Shown one piece after another: positions 25,091 to 36,700 of a stretch of DNA of 64,000 nucleotides; position 1 is the first letter of the stretch; each line of letters begins with the position of its first letter. This stretch comes from Chionis minor (lineage: Eukaryota; Chordata; Aves; Charadriiformes; Chionididae). The DNA is taken from the NCBI GenBank assembly GCA_013398295.1, contig VZSF01003940.1, forward strand, positions 248,001-312,000. Reading direction: 5' to 3'. The position numbers and the translations under genes were made by a program. Below the pieces are notes generated by a model. That model saw only the letters and a program-made list of their open reading frames with translations, had not been told where the DNA came from and searched no databases.

Positions 25091-28000
25091 CTGAAGCAGA
25101 AAGGAGAAATTGGCTCAACTGGTAGGCATTAAATGGACTGCTTGGCTGCAACAAAGAAATTCACAGCCAAGTGAAAAAAACTTCAGGAAGAGTTAAACTT
25201 TTCTGATGTGCTGAAAACAACTGTTTTTTAAAGTCAGAGTAATTATTATTTCCTTTTAAAACAAAACACACAGCACTTAGAGGAGAAGGAATTTTAATAC
25301 TGCATTCCCATGTGCGCAACTCTTATAATCCAAGTCTGCATTCCTGGATGTAAATACAGTCCCCATTTCAATAAATTATCCAGGTCAGACTACTGAGTTA
25401 TCACCCTAAGGCCTTGATAACAACTTAATTCAAGAACAGGGTAGGGTCCACTCCCCCCAACCTTCTCGGGTAAAATCCAATGGCATTCCATTCCTTACTC
25501 CCCATCATAGTGCACAAAGACAGCTGAGCAAGAAAGCTTCAGCAGTAAAGAACATCAGAAGTACATAAATATTTTTTTAAAAATCAAATACAGGGCATAC
25601 ATTACAACACAGGCCTGTCAACAAGAAATGAACTGTAAGCTACAGAGGGAAAGAAGAGTAGATGATAGCAACTGATAGTTTATAAAGACAGCTCCTAGTA
25701 ACCTTGTCATCCATAATTAGCTTTATCAAAGTTTCCTTAGTAAGTTTTTCAGCACTCCCCAGCAGTCTGTCTTGCAGAATAAGTACACCTCTCTCCTTGC
25801 AAAATTCACCTGTTGACACTCGGAAAACACAGCACCCTCTAGCAATTTAGAGGGCCATCAACCGTGCAGCACAGCAGGCAAACAACTGAATTCTGCTTCC
25901 TTTTTCCTCACTCCTCCTGAGAGAGGAATAATTTAGAAGTAACTACAGTACTGCTTTGCTCTGATGTACAAGAAACACCAAATGGTAATGGTGTCTTTTC
26001 AAGCATTATTCAAAAGGATGCTATAAGCACAAGAACTCGCAGGTTGTGGAGGAGATTGACAAATGGAAGTCCTTTACATTCATCACTACAGTCCCTTCTT
26101 CCATTTGCTGCTTAAATGTGGAAAAAACACAAAGCTATTCCCTGGGAGCAGGTCTGGAAGAATATCTCTGATAATTTGTGCTCAATTAAAGAAAAAGTTA
26201 GAGAAACTCCGTTGAAGTAAACATTACTACACTGACAAAGCAAGTCAGCTCAATTCAACAGCACAGAGCTTTAGAAAAACAAAGAAGCCTGGTCACGTTA
26301 CAATCAACAAAATTTCTTCTGGTAGCTAGTTGGAGAACTTGAATTCGAGAGTAGAAAACCTTATCTGCACTTTATTAAGGGACTGGTACTATCAAAGTCT
26401 TTATGCATCGCTGCAGCATGAAGTGACGTGTAAGAGAAAGAAAGGTGGATGATAAGACCCACCAGGTCTATAAAGCAGAAAGCTCAGTGGCGATACATAA
26501 TTAAAACACATACAAGACAGGATTTTCAAGTCCATCAATGAAGGACAAGACACGAATCCTACTGCAATTCTGCTGCAGAAAAAAGGAATAAAAATATACA
26601 GGCAGTTTTGTCCCTTTGCAGGTCCAGAACAGGCTGGAGCATTGTAAGCCCCATCTTTGTCAATACTGTACATATTCCAGCCCTAAGATTGTGCGTATTA
26701 TTATTTGACATAATTCCTAAGAGGAAAAAACCCACAAGTAAATATTTACTATGCTTGTAAGAATTTATGTAAACTCTTAATTTACAAACTTCCACTATTT
26801 GTTAACACTAAAATACCCAAAGGTGTTTGCTACTTTGCTCTTCAGTAAGGATATTATTTTCCATTGCCTGCTCATAATTGCATTAAACTGTAAAACATCT
26901 GGCAAGAGTAAAGCAAGAAGACGGGTCTGAAATTCAAGCAACCAAAGGTTTAAATAGAGAAAAATATGCAGACATGAGAGGATTTTCCCTACACTGTCCT
27001 CCAGTGCTTTTCTTATTTCATGGTTATTGTTTTCCCTGCCTGCCTCAGCCCATGCAATAAATACTGACCAGGTGCTTGCTCCATCTTTGCTTCTTCAGCA
27101 TGTCGTGGGCTATGGCCTGAATTCCACCAAGTCCAGAGAACTGCTCCACTTTAACACTGGTACCCAAGGGGCACTCAGCACTGTCCCTCAGTGGGTGGCA
27201 CAACTAGTATCAACAGGAACTGGGCCCCCCCCGCCCCAGCAAGGCGACCACAGGGGTTGTGGGCCAAGTTATGTAGCCTGAAATAGTTCTGGAGCCTTGC
27301 CCTACCAGCTGTGCTACGGAATCACTGCATATCCTAGAGATAAACAAAAATCACTATTTCTAAGCTACCTTTTCCCACAGTTAGCAAGGTTAAATTCATT
27401 TTGGAAATTGTTTTTAATACTCACTAAAAGTCTTTATGTGAAAACTTCTTAAAAAAAGACATCACTCTCCAGTTTCTACTCTTCTAATACTTCCCTACAT
27501 TTATTACACAGTAGATACCATCAGCAATGCTTGATTAACAACATCTTTACTCAAGTACACGAGGGAAAGCTTTTTAACACCAGTTAAATTTAATACTCAC
27601 TTTATAAATGTGTTTTCTAAATAGAAACAAGATAATTTCCCCCTGCTTGCCCCTATTAAATAGGACAGAAGTGGACCTCTTTAGTAAGTAGCAATCCTTA
27701 CACCAATAGTTCAGCTAAAAGATGAAGTTACAATTGTGCATGCAAAGCTTAGGAGTTATATGCATGAATCTGTAAAAGGCATTTATTAAAAGATTATTTC
27801 AATATTGATTTCTACAGTATAATTGTTTGGTGCTCTGCTTTATGCAGACTGAGCAGACATGAAGCCTGTATCACTACTTAATATTTGTGAAACTCCAGTA
27901 GAACATTTTTAGCGTGTAAAAAAAGTCCCCCCACCCCTGTCTCCCCTGCAACACCCTGTGTACACAAACTCAAACCTGACTATTACGTATACATGAAACA

Positions 28001-30631
28001 GCAAGTACAAGCTTCCAAAAGAGAAATTAAAGCCCTCCTTAAAAAAAAAATAAACAACCCAAACAAAATCCAAACCCCTTTTCATTTAATTACTAGAAAA
28101 GGATTTTTGTCTTACAAATTACTATAAACAGAAAAATAGTGATCACCTGTGAATACACTGTTACTTAGCTAGTGTCTTCTAAGAAATGTATTACTTGGCA
28201 CATAAATCCTCTTTATATGTCATAACTGGTTTAACTTGCACTTATTTAAACGAGACCCTTCTGTGAGCCCATCTCCCAAGCTGTTGCATCATTTTATAGA
28301 TGTTAACTTCATACTGAAAAAAATCAAGGGGGGATAGATTTTCACAACTACCTTCCTATACTCAGATAGCTACTTTCAAGACAGCTGTCTTTCACCACTG
28401 TTGCCCTCAATCACAAGTCTTGCTGATGAACCACCATGATATGGTACCTCAGACTCCTCTTGTATTTGAGATCAGCTCTTGATTGTAGGGTTTTGGCTCC
28501 GCCATTCAACTGTGTCCTAATTCTCTTTCCCTCTTATTTTGAAATGGGTTATTAGGCCTGTCTCTTAGACAATAAGATAAATAATAGCTGTTGGGTTTAT
28601 TGTATTTGAAGGTCATTTTTCACTCCACCTTCAGCAATGCCTATTCACAAGCTGACCAACATCTGTTGTATAGAAACCGTAAATTCTTTATGGGAAAATA
28701 ATTGAATCACTAGACAGAGGAACACCAATATGAAATACATTGCCATTAATTCCCTTCCCCACTTCCAAAGTTCACAAGCTGCTGTGAGAGGTTTGTTAGA
28801 ATGATGTATGTATTTAATTTAATCCAAATGGGAAATACAATAGGTTCCAAAATGTTAAGCATACCATGGCCATTATTACCACGTATTAGCTGTGATCCAC
28901 AATATGACCCCACATTTCCCCAATAATATAGGGATTTCTATTTCTCCACAGTTTATTATTTTTCTTTTTCCATCTTAATTCACACATAGCTGCATACATC
29001 TTCATTATACAACAGGAAGAACAGAACACCTTGTTCTCTGTCCTCCTGGCAGCTCCTGTAATGACTGCTTTCAGAAGAGCAAAAACCAGAGATCAATGTA
29101 GGAAACAAGGTGCTATTACTGCCATAAAACTTTACCTTCTGAGTCCCTGAGTTGCTTTTATCTCTTGGGCTGCTGGATAGGATGTGTGAGAAGAAATTTA
29201 AAAACAATATTGGCGCCCATTTATAATTAAATAAGCTGGGCAGATACAATCTATTAAGTTCCCAAGCACACTATACGAGCAACGATATCCTAAGACTCCT
29301 CTTGCTGCAGGTAACCATGCCAACTTTCACAGAGCAAGTATCTAAATATGAGCCAAACTGCAACCTACAGTGCCATGACTTTTCCCACAACTGCTTGGTT
29401 CCAACTGGTATTCATCCTCATTAGTAATGAACTGCATTCAATTTCTGGTTTGACTTAGCCAGGGTTCAGTTTCAAGACATCATTTCTTACTACGTTTTGC
29501 TCTGTAGAGCAAAGCGCCTACAAGTCACTACAAAAACACAGCAATACAATCATGTCTCATTATTCATTTTCAGGAGCTGAATTCAGAACTCTAGGAATCT
29601 CAGTGCAGGACACAGACTTTTTTTTGTCTTTTTTTGCCCCAGTAGTCATTAAATACTTATTATCCAATATAATTCCACTGATACTTTTCAGTCCCTCCTT
29701 TCTAGATGGGAGCTCATCCTATTTCATGTATCATCCTCAGTCTCCATTTCTAGAAAAAAAGATGTTATATTTGGTAAAATTAATATATTTGATAGGCAAT
29801 CTAACAATATATTCTTACAAAATTGCATTGCTAAGGGCAATACACTCATCTCAGTGCATGATCAGTTATCGCTATGGAACTCAAGCATAGGACACATCAA
29901 GAAAATGCAAAGTAAAGGCAATTCCAGTGGTATCCAATACATTTATTCTCACTCTACAATTCACACAGATGTTGACAAAAGACAGACGTGAACCACAACA
30001 ATTTAACTAAATACAGAATAAACTAAATAGTCAGAGTTCACTTACAATTTAGTCTTCAAAAGCCTCTTACATAGTTTTTAGGACTCAGATTTGGTCCAGT
30101 AGATGCAACCGGATTGAGAGACATGCTTGAAGATGGAAATTACAATACTGTTCAAGTTGTACTATAGAAATCCAATAAAGAACTTGAGTCGTCCAGTAAT
30201 AGAAAAAGATTTTTAAAAAGCCTATGGTTGCTACTGAATAAAGCTGCAGCAAAACAATTTGGCGATTTAAGTCTGTGCCTTGAAGCCAGTTTAATTAAGT
30301 TAAATAACACTGACCATTTCTCCTCTAAGCACAGCAGGAAAAGAAGAGATTCTTTCCTAAATCCAAAAGTCATCATTAAAATTCTTTTCCAAAAGGTCTT
30401 TGCCTAAACAAGACTCTTACCCAGCTTTCTCACGGAGAGATGTACATTAGTGCTTTGTAGCATATTTTTAAGTGTATCTGTCTTCAAGTGATGGATTCCC
30501 GACTTGGCCATTCATAAATTAAAACTGCCAGTCTCACACAAATCATGTCAGGGTACAAATAAATATATGCAGTATATTGCCCAAATTAAGAGCAGGGGGG
30601 ACTGCTCTTAAATTTTATTTTTTTTTCCTAG
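25091..30631. other. AT-rich non-coding stretch with one GC-richer island
   Basis: No gene is supported. From about 27,030 to 27,290 the sequence becomes GC-richer. A very strong + strand acceptor (TTTTCCCTGCCTGCCTCAG) ends at 27,048 and is followed by an open frame of 76 codons to a TGA at 27,279-27,281. The peptide is not recognised (it includes STVPQWVAQLVSTG and a short proline run from a C-tract). It could be a terminal exon or chance. A minus-strand GTGAGTAT-like donor is seen twice (near 27,428 and 27,600) without convincing exons. Confidence 0.5.
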
Positions 30632-30703
30632 AAGAAAGCAGCTTCGAGAGAAGGCAACAAACTGAGAAGGTTATTAGCTGCTAATAGACATGCCAGCCTG
30701 CAG
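30632..30703 (+). CDS. Candidate internal coding exon (plus strand), product unknown
   Basis: A long T-rich tract ends in TTTTTTTTCCTAG at 30,631, a strong acceptor. The next 72 bases end at 30,703 in CAG followed by GTGAGTAC, a textbook donor. Exactly one of the three frames is open, phase 0 to phase 0, giving 24 codons that include KLRRLLAANRHASLQ. The other two frames contain stops. The peptide is basic and helix-prone in look, but I do not recognise a family. It lies 12 kb upstream of the CpG island, so it would belong to a different + strand gene from the one proposed there. High-quality pseudo-exons of this size do occur in introns, and no partner exon was found. Confidence 0.28.
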
Positions 30704-33700
30704 GTGAGTACAAGTGAAAGAACAAGTTGCACTTGGTGAGCTTTGGTAAGGTTTGATCACAAACTTATTAGAGGAAGACATTTATCTATATGCAGAGGTG
30801 CACACAAAACACCATTCAACTTGCTTTCAAAGCACGTAAATGGATTGACAGCTTATACCAAACAGCTCCATATAAAAAAAAAAAAAAAAGGATGTGCAAT
30901 GTTCTCTTCTAAAAAGGAGCACTTGTGGAACTAAGTTAAGTTTAACAAGAAGTTTGTCGCTAGTTTTACTAGTGATGTACCATTTAGAGATGGGAGGGGT
31001 AAGGTACAATAGCAAACTATCTGAAGTACAGTACTCTGCTCCTACTATGCCAAGAAGCCCTCTTCAAGGGCCCCCATTAGGCCATCTGAGTCTTCTTTGT
31101 TACCCATAACCTTAAGATATGCGTTACATTTTTACTTTGCCATTCCTAAGAGTGTAATAATACAGTTGGACTGAAAATAACAAAATGAAAAGCTGATACA
31201 CAAAATTTCACGTCAAGTTTTCGTTTAAAGCATATGCTTTAATTTCACAGCTAAACAACAGAATACCCAAACACTAGTAAATACTCTTTTTTTTTTTTTT
31301 CCCCTTTTTAAACAAACAAGGAAAACCCTTTATTTCAGGGGTCCCCCCCCCCCCCTAACCTTTCAAGTCTAACTCAGATTTTGCAAAATCAAGGTATATA
31401 AGATAGCAGCAGCATAGAGAGGATTTGGTTCAGGATATAATTGTTCCTTTAAATAGCAGTTCTTCTCTTTTGGTTCTTTTAAGACTCAGAGTAGCCCTGA
31501 CTATACCACCCTCTGTTCTACATAGCTGTGAACAGCAGCAAGGCTCCTTCTCCCTCTTTCCCAACCCCCAGCTCCGTTTGTCCCCCCCTTAACAAGACAA
31601 GGAACCACCCACAAATGGATGGTTCATGACTTTGAAGGTTGGGCTATTCCAAATTTACATGGGACTTTCTGGAACTCTGTTAAAAACAATTTCCAAAGTG
31701 CTGGCACACTTTTGCAAAAACACTTCTACATAGAACAACACAGAAGACAAGGCAGGAACAGCTCCAAACTCAGGGTCTTACAAGTTTTGGGGTTGTGTTT
31801 TATTAAAAAAAGTTACGCAAGTCACCACCAAGCTTACTGTTACCTACCAACATTTGAGACAGTTAATTAAGTTCCTAACATAAAATTTATATGCTACTAC
31901 AGCATATAATTGTTTCTTCACAAGACTTCCTTCTCACTCCACCTCTAGTGATACTACGTATAGATCTGATGGGGTGGGGCTTCAGGCATTTTCCCCCAAG
32001 ATATGATTTAACACCCAATCTCCTCTGGCTTTGTTTGAAATATTGCTTTAGTTTTGCAGGGTTTGTAATTCCTGCTAATTATATGTTTATATAGCTCTAC
32101 TTCTATTATATTAAAAACAAAACTATTACAGACCCTATATGCACAAAATTAAAGTCAAAATTACAAAGATGAGGCAATGAAAAATGAATGAGGACCAGGG
32201 AAACCAGATACCTTTAGAGAAACTTCATCCTGCAATACATTCAGCTTGCCACCCTAATAAAAATGGTTGGCTACTCCTACAGCTTTCCATTCACCTACAA
32301 CCACAGCAGATTTTCTGTTTGACAAACAGCAAGTCTTTATGAAAAAAAAGTTCAGAAAGAAAAATCAGAGATGGGCCCCATGACACACGCAGACTTTTGA
32401 AAAACATCTCACTGCATAACGAAGAGTGGTAAAACACACAACTATGAGTTACTTCTGCAGAAGTCTCACTTTTTCAGAATTAAGGAGCTGAACTCTAAGC
32501 ACTGTTTTATCATGTCTATTTTTCCAGTGGTAGCTGAAGAATGTGTATTGCTCAAACTCGCAACGTGGAATTTTATTAATGTGAAGCAAAGAAACTCCAC
32601 AACATCTGTGCTCAGTTTCAACAATCAAAGAATGTATTTTTTGTGCAAGTCAAACATTGAGAGACAAATGATTCATAATGAATGTATGTTAACAATGGAC
32701 AAAAAAAGTTACAGACACTTACAAAAATAAAATCCTGTATCTGAAAATTTGCCCTCTTTGTGGCAGGTACCTATCATATTCCACGAGTCAGAAATATACA
32801 AACAGAATACTTTAAGCATGAAAAGTCTGAGTGAAGTGTCAATTATGATTCACTTGCCATATGTACACCAGCAAATCTTTATCTTTTGATATGAAAAGAA
32901 AACACTTCCTGCAAGACCAGTCAAAAAGATATGAAGAGTCATTCTTTACTTGCAGCTTCAGAAGTGTGAAAGTTGGGGAAGGGAAAAATTTGAAGGAGTT
33001 AGAAGAACGTGCTATCACAGTTGATAGCTGAACTGCTCGAAATCACAGAAAACACCAGTAAACCTCAAAAGTTTGTAGAGTTAGCTCCTATATTTAAAAA
33101 AAAACCCAAAACCAAACCCCACATTAATTAACAGTAAACAGCAGGTTTTAAGGTGAATATCACTGTAAATCATGGAGGAAAAAGCACAGCAAGGATGACC
33201 AGTTGATTATATTTAATACGCTTCTTTCTAATGAATCTGGTAATCCACAATATGGAATTAGACAAGAAAGGCCCACCTTATAAAGTTAATAAGCAATATA
33301 ACATATTGGACCATATTTTACTGATTAGAATGACAACAGGAATGTAAATGATTATTTTTAATGAACTTGCACAAATCCTTTTGATCCAGATTATTGTACT
33401 TTCTAAAATGAGCTTTAGAGCCCAAAGGGACTTTGATACACATCAGCTGCATCAGGATCTTGTGAAACACTTCTGGTTTCTGTTATATGAAAAAGCAATG
33501 TGCCTGAAACATTGACTACCAGAATTCTGAGAATACCTGATGGGGATTTTGGCTCAGTACGTACACTGACTGACTGACAGGACACTGCAAGGTTAGCAGG
33601 CCATCTGGCTATCCCTCATATGCTCAAAGGAGACACGATATCCAGCCTTTTATTCTGCGGAGAGTGCGTTGCGGGGACAGAAATAGAAAAAAGAAGTATC

Positions 33701-36700
33701 AATAAAAATTAAACCATGATAGGCTCAGTAATAGTATTCACCTCATCCCTCATGGAACTAATCAATAAACAGTATCCCATGGATAAAATGCTGAACATAG
33801 GTAACAAAAATTTAAAGATCCTTTGGGCAAATACTGCCAAAAGATCAAATAATAAGCCATCTAGCCAGAGGAGATTTTGACAAAAAAGCACTGAAGTACC
33901 ATTAGAGACCACTGAAGATACTGAAAATGCTCTGGGCTAAACCGTTCCATGCTTGCGGGGATGAATGCAGCACAATTACCACTCCCTTCATATGCATAGC
34001 CAGTGCAGAAATCAGTAACATCTTTCTTTCCTGTGGAATTTATCCAGTTGAAAGACAGCCAGCACAAGGAAAACATAGCTTCCACATGAATACTGTGCCT
34101 TCCTCTGCTCAATTCTGAAGGGATTCAAAGGCATTGCTTTTCAGACCCCACAGTGCCCCACGTAACCACTAAAGAAATTTGCTGTGCCAGAAAGAAATCG
34201 GGAAGGAAAACGTATTTTGGCTTGTCCCCATGATGATAAAATACAACCATTGAAAAAGATACAATTTCATCCATTGCGTTTTCTCCTTGACAACACTGCA
34301 ACTGTTTTATGATGACTTATTTTGATTTTCTGGAGACCTAATCTGGCATACCTGGCCCAGCCTCAAAACACGGTGCTTGTTCATTGAAAAGGCAAAAGCC
34401 TCTGGACAGAGCTCTGAAAAATATCTGTGTGCTCTATATAATTAATCTTTTAACCAATATATTCTCTTTGATATAGTATTACTGTCTAAGTAAGTTTCAA
34501 GTGAAAAAACTATAGTGTTTAAAAGACTGAGACTTATGCTGTAACTGTCCCCACGGTGAGTTTCTGGTCATTTTCCTCTGAAAACAAACAAAAGAACCAA
34601 AACTTTGTTTTTTTCATTCTACATCTTGTATTTACACAGAAACATTATTGTAACAGACAGACAATTAGTAACTTTTTAAAATATGAAAAATAAAAATATT
34701 TATTTCAAAGTTGTGTTTGATATTAACTTCTTTCTAAAATTCCACTCCAAGTTAACTATTTAGTCGGTGGAATTTTTGGTGTATTTATATGAATTCCTTT
34801 AAGAGTTACACGTTACTAACTAAAACAAGTTGTATGTGAATATGGACCATTATCATTAAATTTACTAAGGAATTAGGGCATGTTGTGATTTAGGGTTTGA
34901 ACCTAGCAGATATCTAAATTATCCTTCTTTTCCAGGATTTCAGATTAGATTAAATAAATCTAAGATTATTCTTGCAGGTTTTTTTCATTTCACAACACAT
35001 TTTGTTCATGTTTTAAGGATTTTCACCACCTAATGGAATAATGAAGCCCCCAAACCTACCTGAGCAGCTTTTCAAGCAACCAGCCACAACACTAAATCAT
35101 GGGCTCATAGGTTAATGCACTACAGCACCAAGCATTTTGTCCCTCGTGCTGCAAAGTACTTCAGTATGTCACACTCAACTTTGAATTTAATGCAATTTCT
35201 TACCTGTTCAATCAGGATCATTTGTGTTCCAAAGAACTGACAGCGATACCATTCATATTTAATTCTGCTAAATGCTACTTGTGCTCTATAGAGCTTGAAG
35301 ACCTGATCTTGTGCATAGCAGTGAAGCTGCGTTATGTGCAACACTAGTTACAGCAAATACCTTTGTTGAAACGATTTGGATTAAGATTTGGTCACCTTGA
35401 TTTACTGATGAACTCGTTTTAATGCAAAGCAACACTAGCACCTCTAAATACATTTGATTGCCACTCCCTTCAGATAATTTATCACTCAATCACCTGACTG
35501 CAGAGGTAAGAGTAATACAGGCACCCCTTAAACACATGCTAGATACAACAGCAACCCCCTTCTGCCTACCATCAGCCAAGATGCTGCACATGAAGGTAAG
35601 AAGCCCGCTCCCTGCTGATCAGTTCTCTCCATTTCGTGACACCTATTGTGCAGACGGAAAAGGCATAAAAACCCAAAGCAGATTTTATTTTTTACCTGAG
35701 TCGTGCACATACAAGACTCAGGAAAAACTGCTACACAGACTTGCGTACGGGTGCATGTGTTTCTGACGCTACTTTTGACAACAGCCTAACACATAACAGG
35801 TGCGTCAGCATAAATCAAGAACTGATTTATTATGGACAACAAATGGTCCTTCCAAAACCAACATTCTCAATTTATCATATTATAATTGAAGTGTGGCCTC
35901 TCTACAGCCAACCAATATGCCAAGCCAGATGGCATATACTTCTCAGAGCTCCAGACATCAGAAATCCGCAGCTCAACCTTTGAAGCTAACCAGATTGCTC
36001 CTACCCGTACCAGATTTAAAGACAGAGCATGCATGCTTTTACAAACCCAGAGAACACAACTGAACTTCAGTTCAAGTCAGCGGCTTAACCAGGCATGCAA
36101 TACATACTTTTGATTTACTGGCAGTGGAAAATAACTAGATTTTAAAAACCGTTCTTGCACTCACTTGAACTTTGTAGTGTTGAACCCATCTTAGTTTAAC
36201 ATTCAATTTGCACCTGCACAGTTACGCGTTAAGCATAGTATCATGCATTTTCCTCTCATTGAATGGATGTCAAAAATAGAGCTACAAATAAAAGTCACAA
36301 TATTTAAAAACAGACAGCTATGTCTAACTCCAGGCAGCATTACCATTTTTTCCCCCCAAGGTTTTGAATCATTGTCCATCTGTACTTTAAACTGCAGCTC
36401 TATTTTCAGCCACTCCATCACTCCTCCACATGGGAGAAATGAGAAGTGTCAAGAGCCACTGAACACAAAATTTCCACAGTTGATCAGCACATCACAACTC
36501 AAAACAGATGTTCTTGTAATCATGGTGCACAGGGAAAACATCAGTATATTCAATAGCTTCTATCTCTTACTCTTTTATGCTGTTCTCGTGTTAGTCACAG
36601 CTCTTACATATCTAAAATTTGGGGGGTTGATTTCTTACAAGAAACGCAGCAGGTAAAGCACAACATTTTCAAGGAAAACTGAACCTTAACATGGTTTACA

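Noticed and set aside
31336..31360. CAGGGGTCCCC as a hAT-type terminal inverted repeat
   Set aside because: No matching inverted end or eight-base target duplication was found, and the word runs into a simple C13 homopolymer.
36243..36656. Longest + strand open frame in the window (137 codons)
   Set aside because: No protein family is recognisable, there is no CpG or splice context, and it overlaps the inverted repeat. One frame of this length is expected by chance in 64 kb of six-frame AT-rich DNA.
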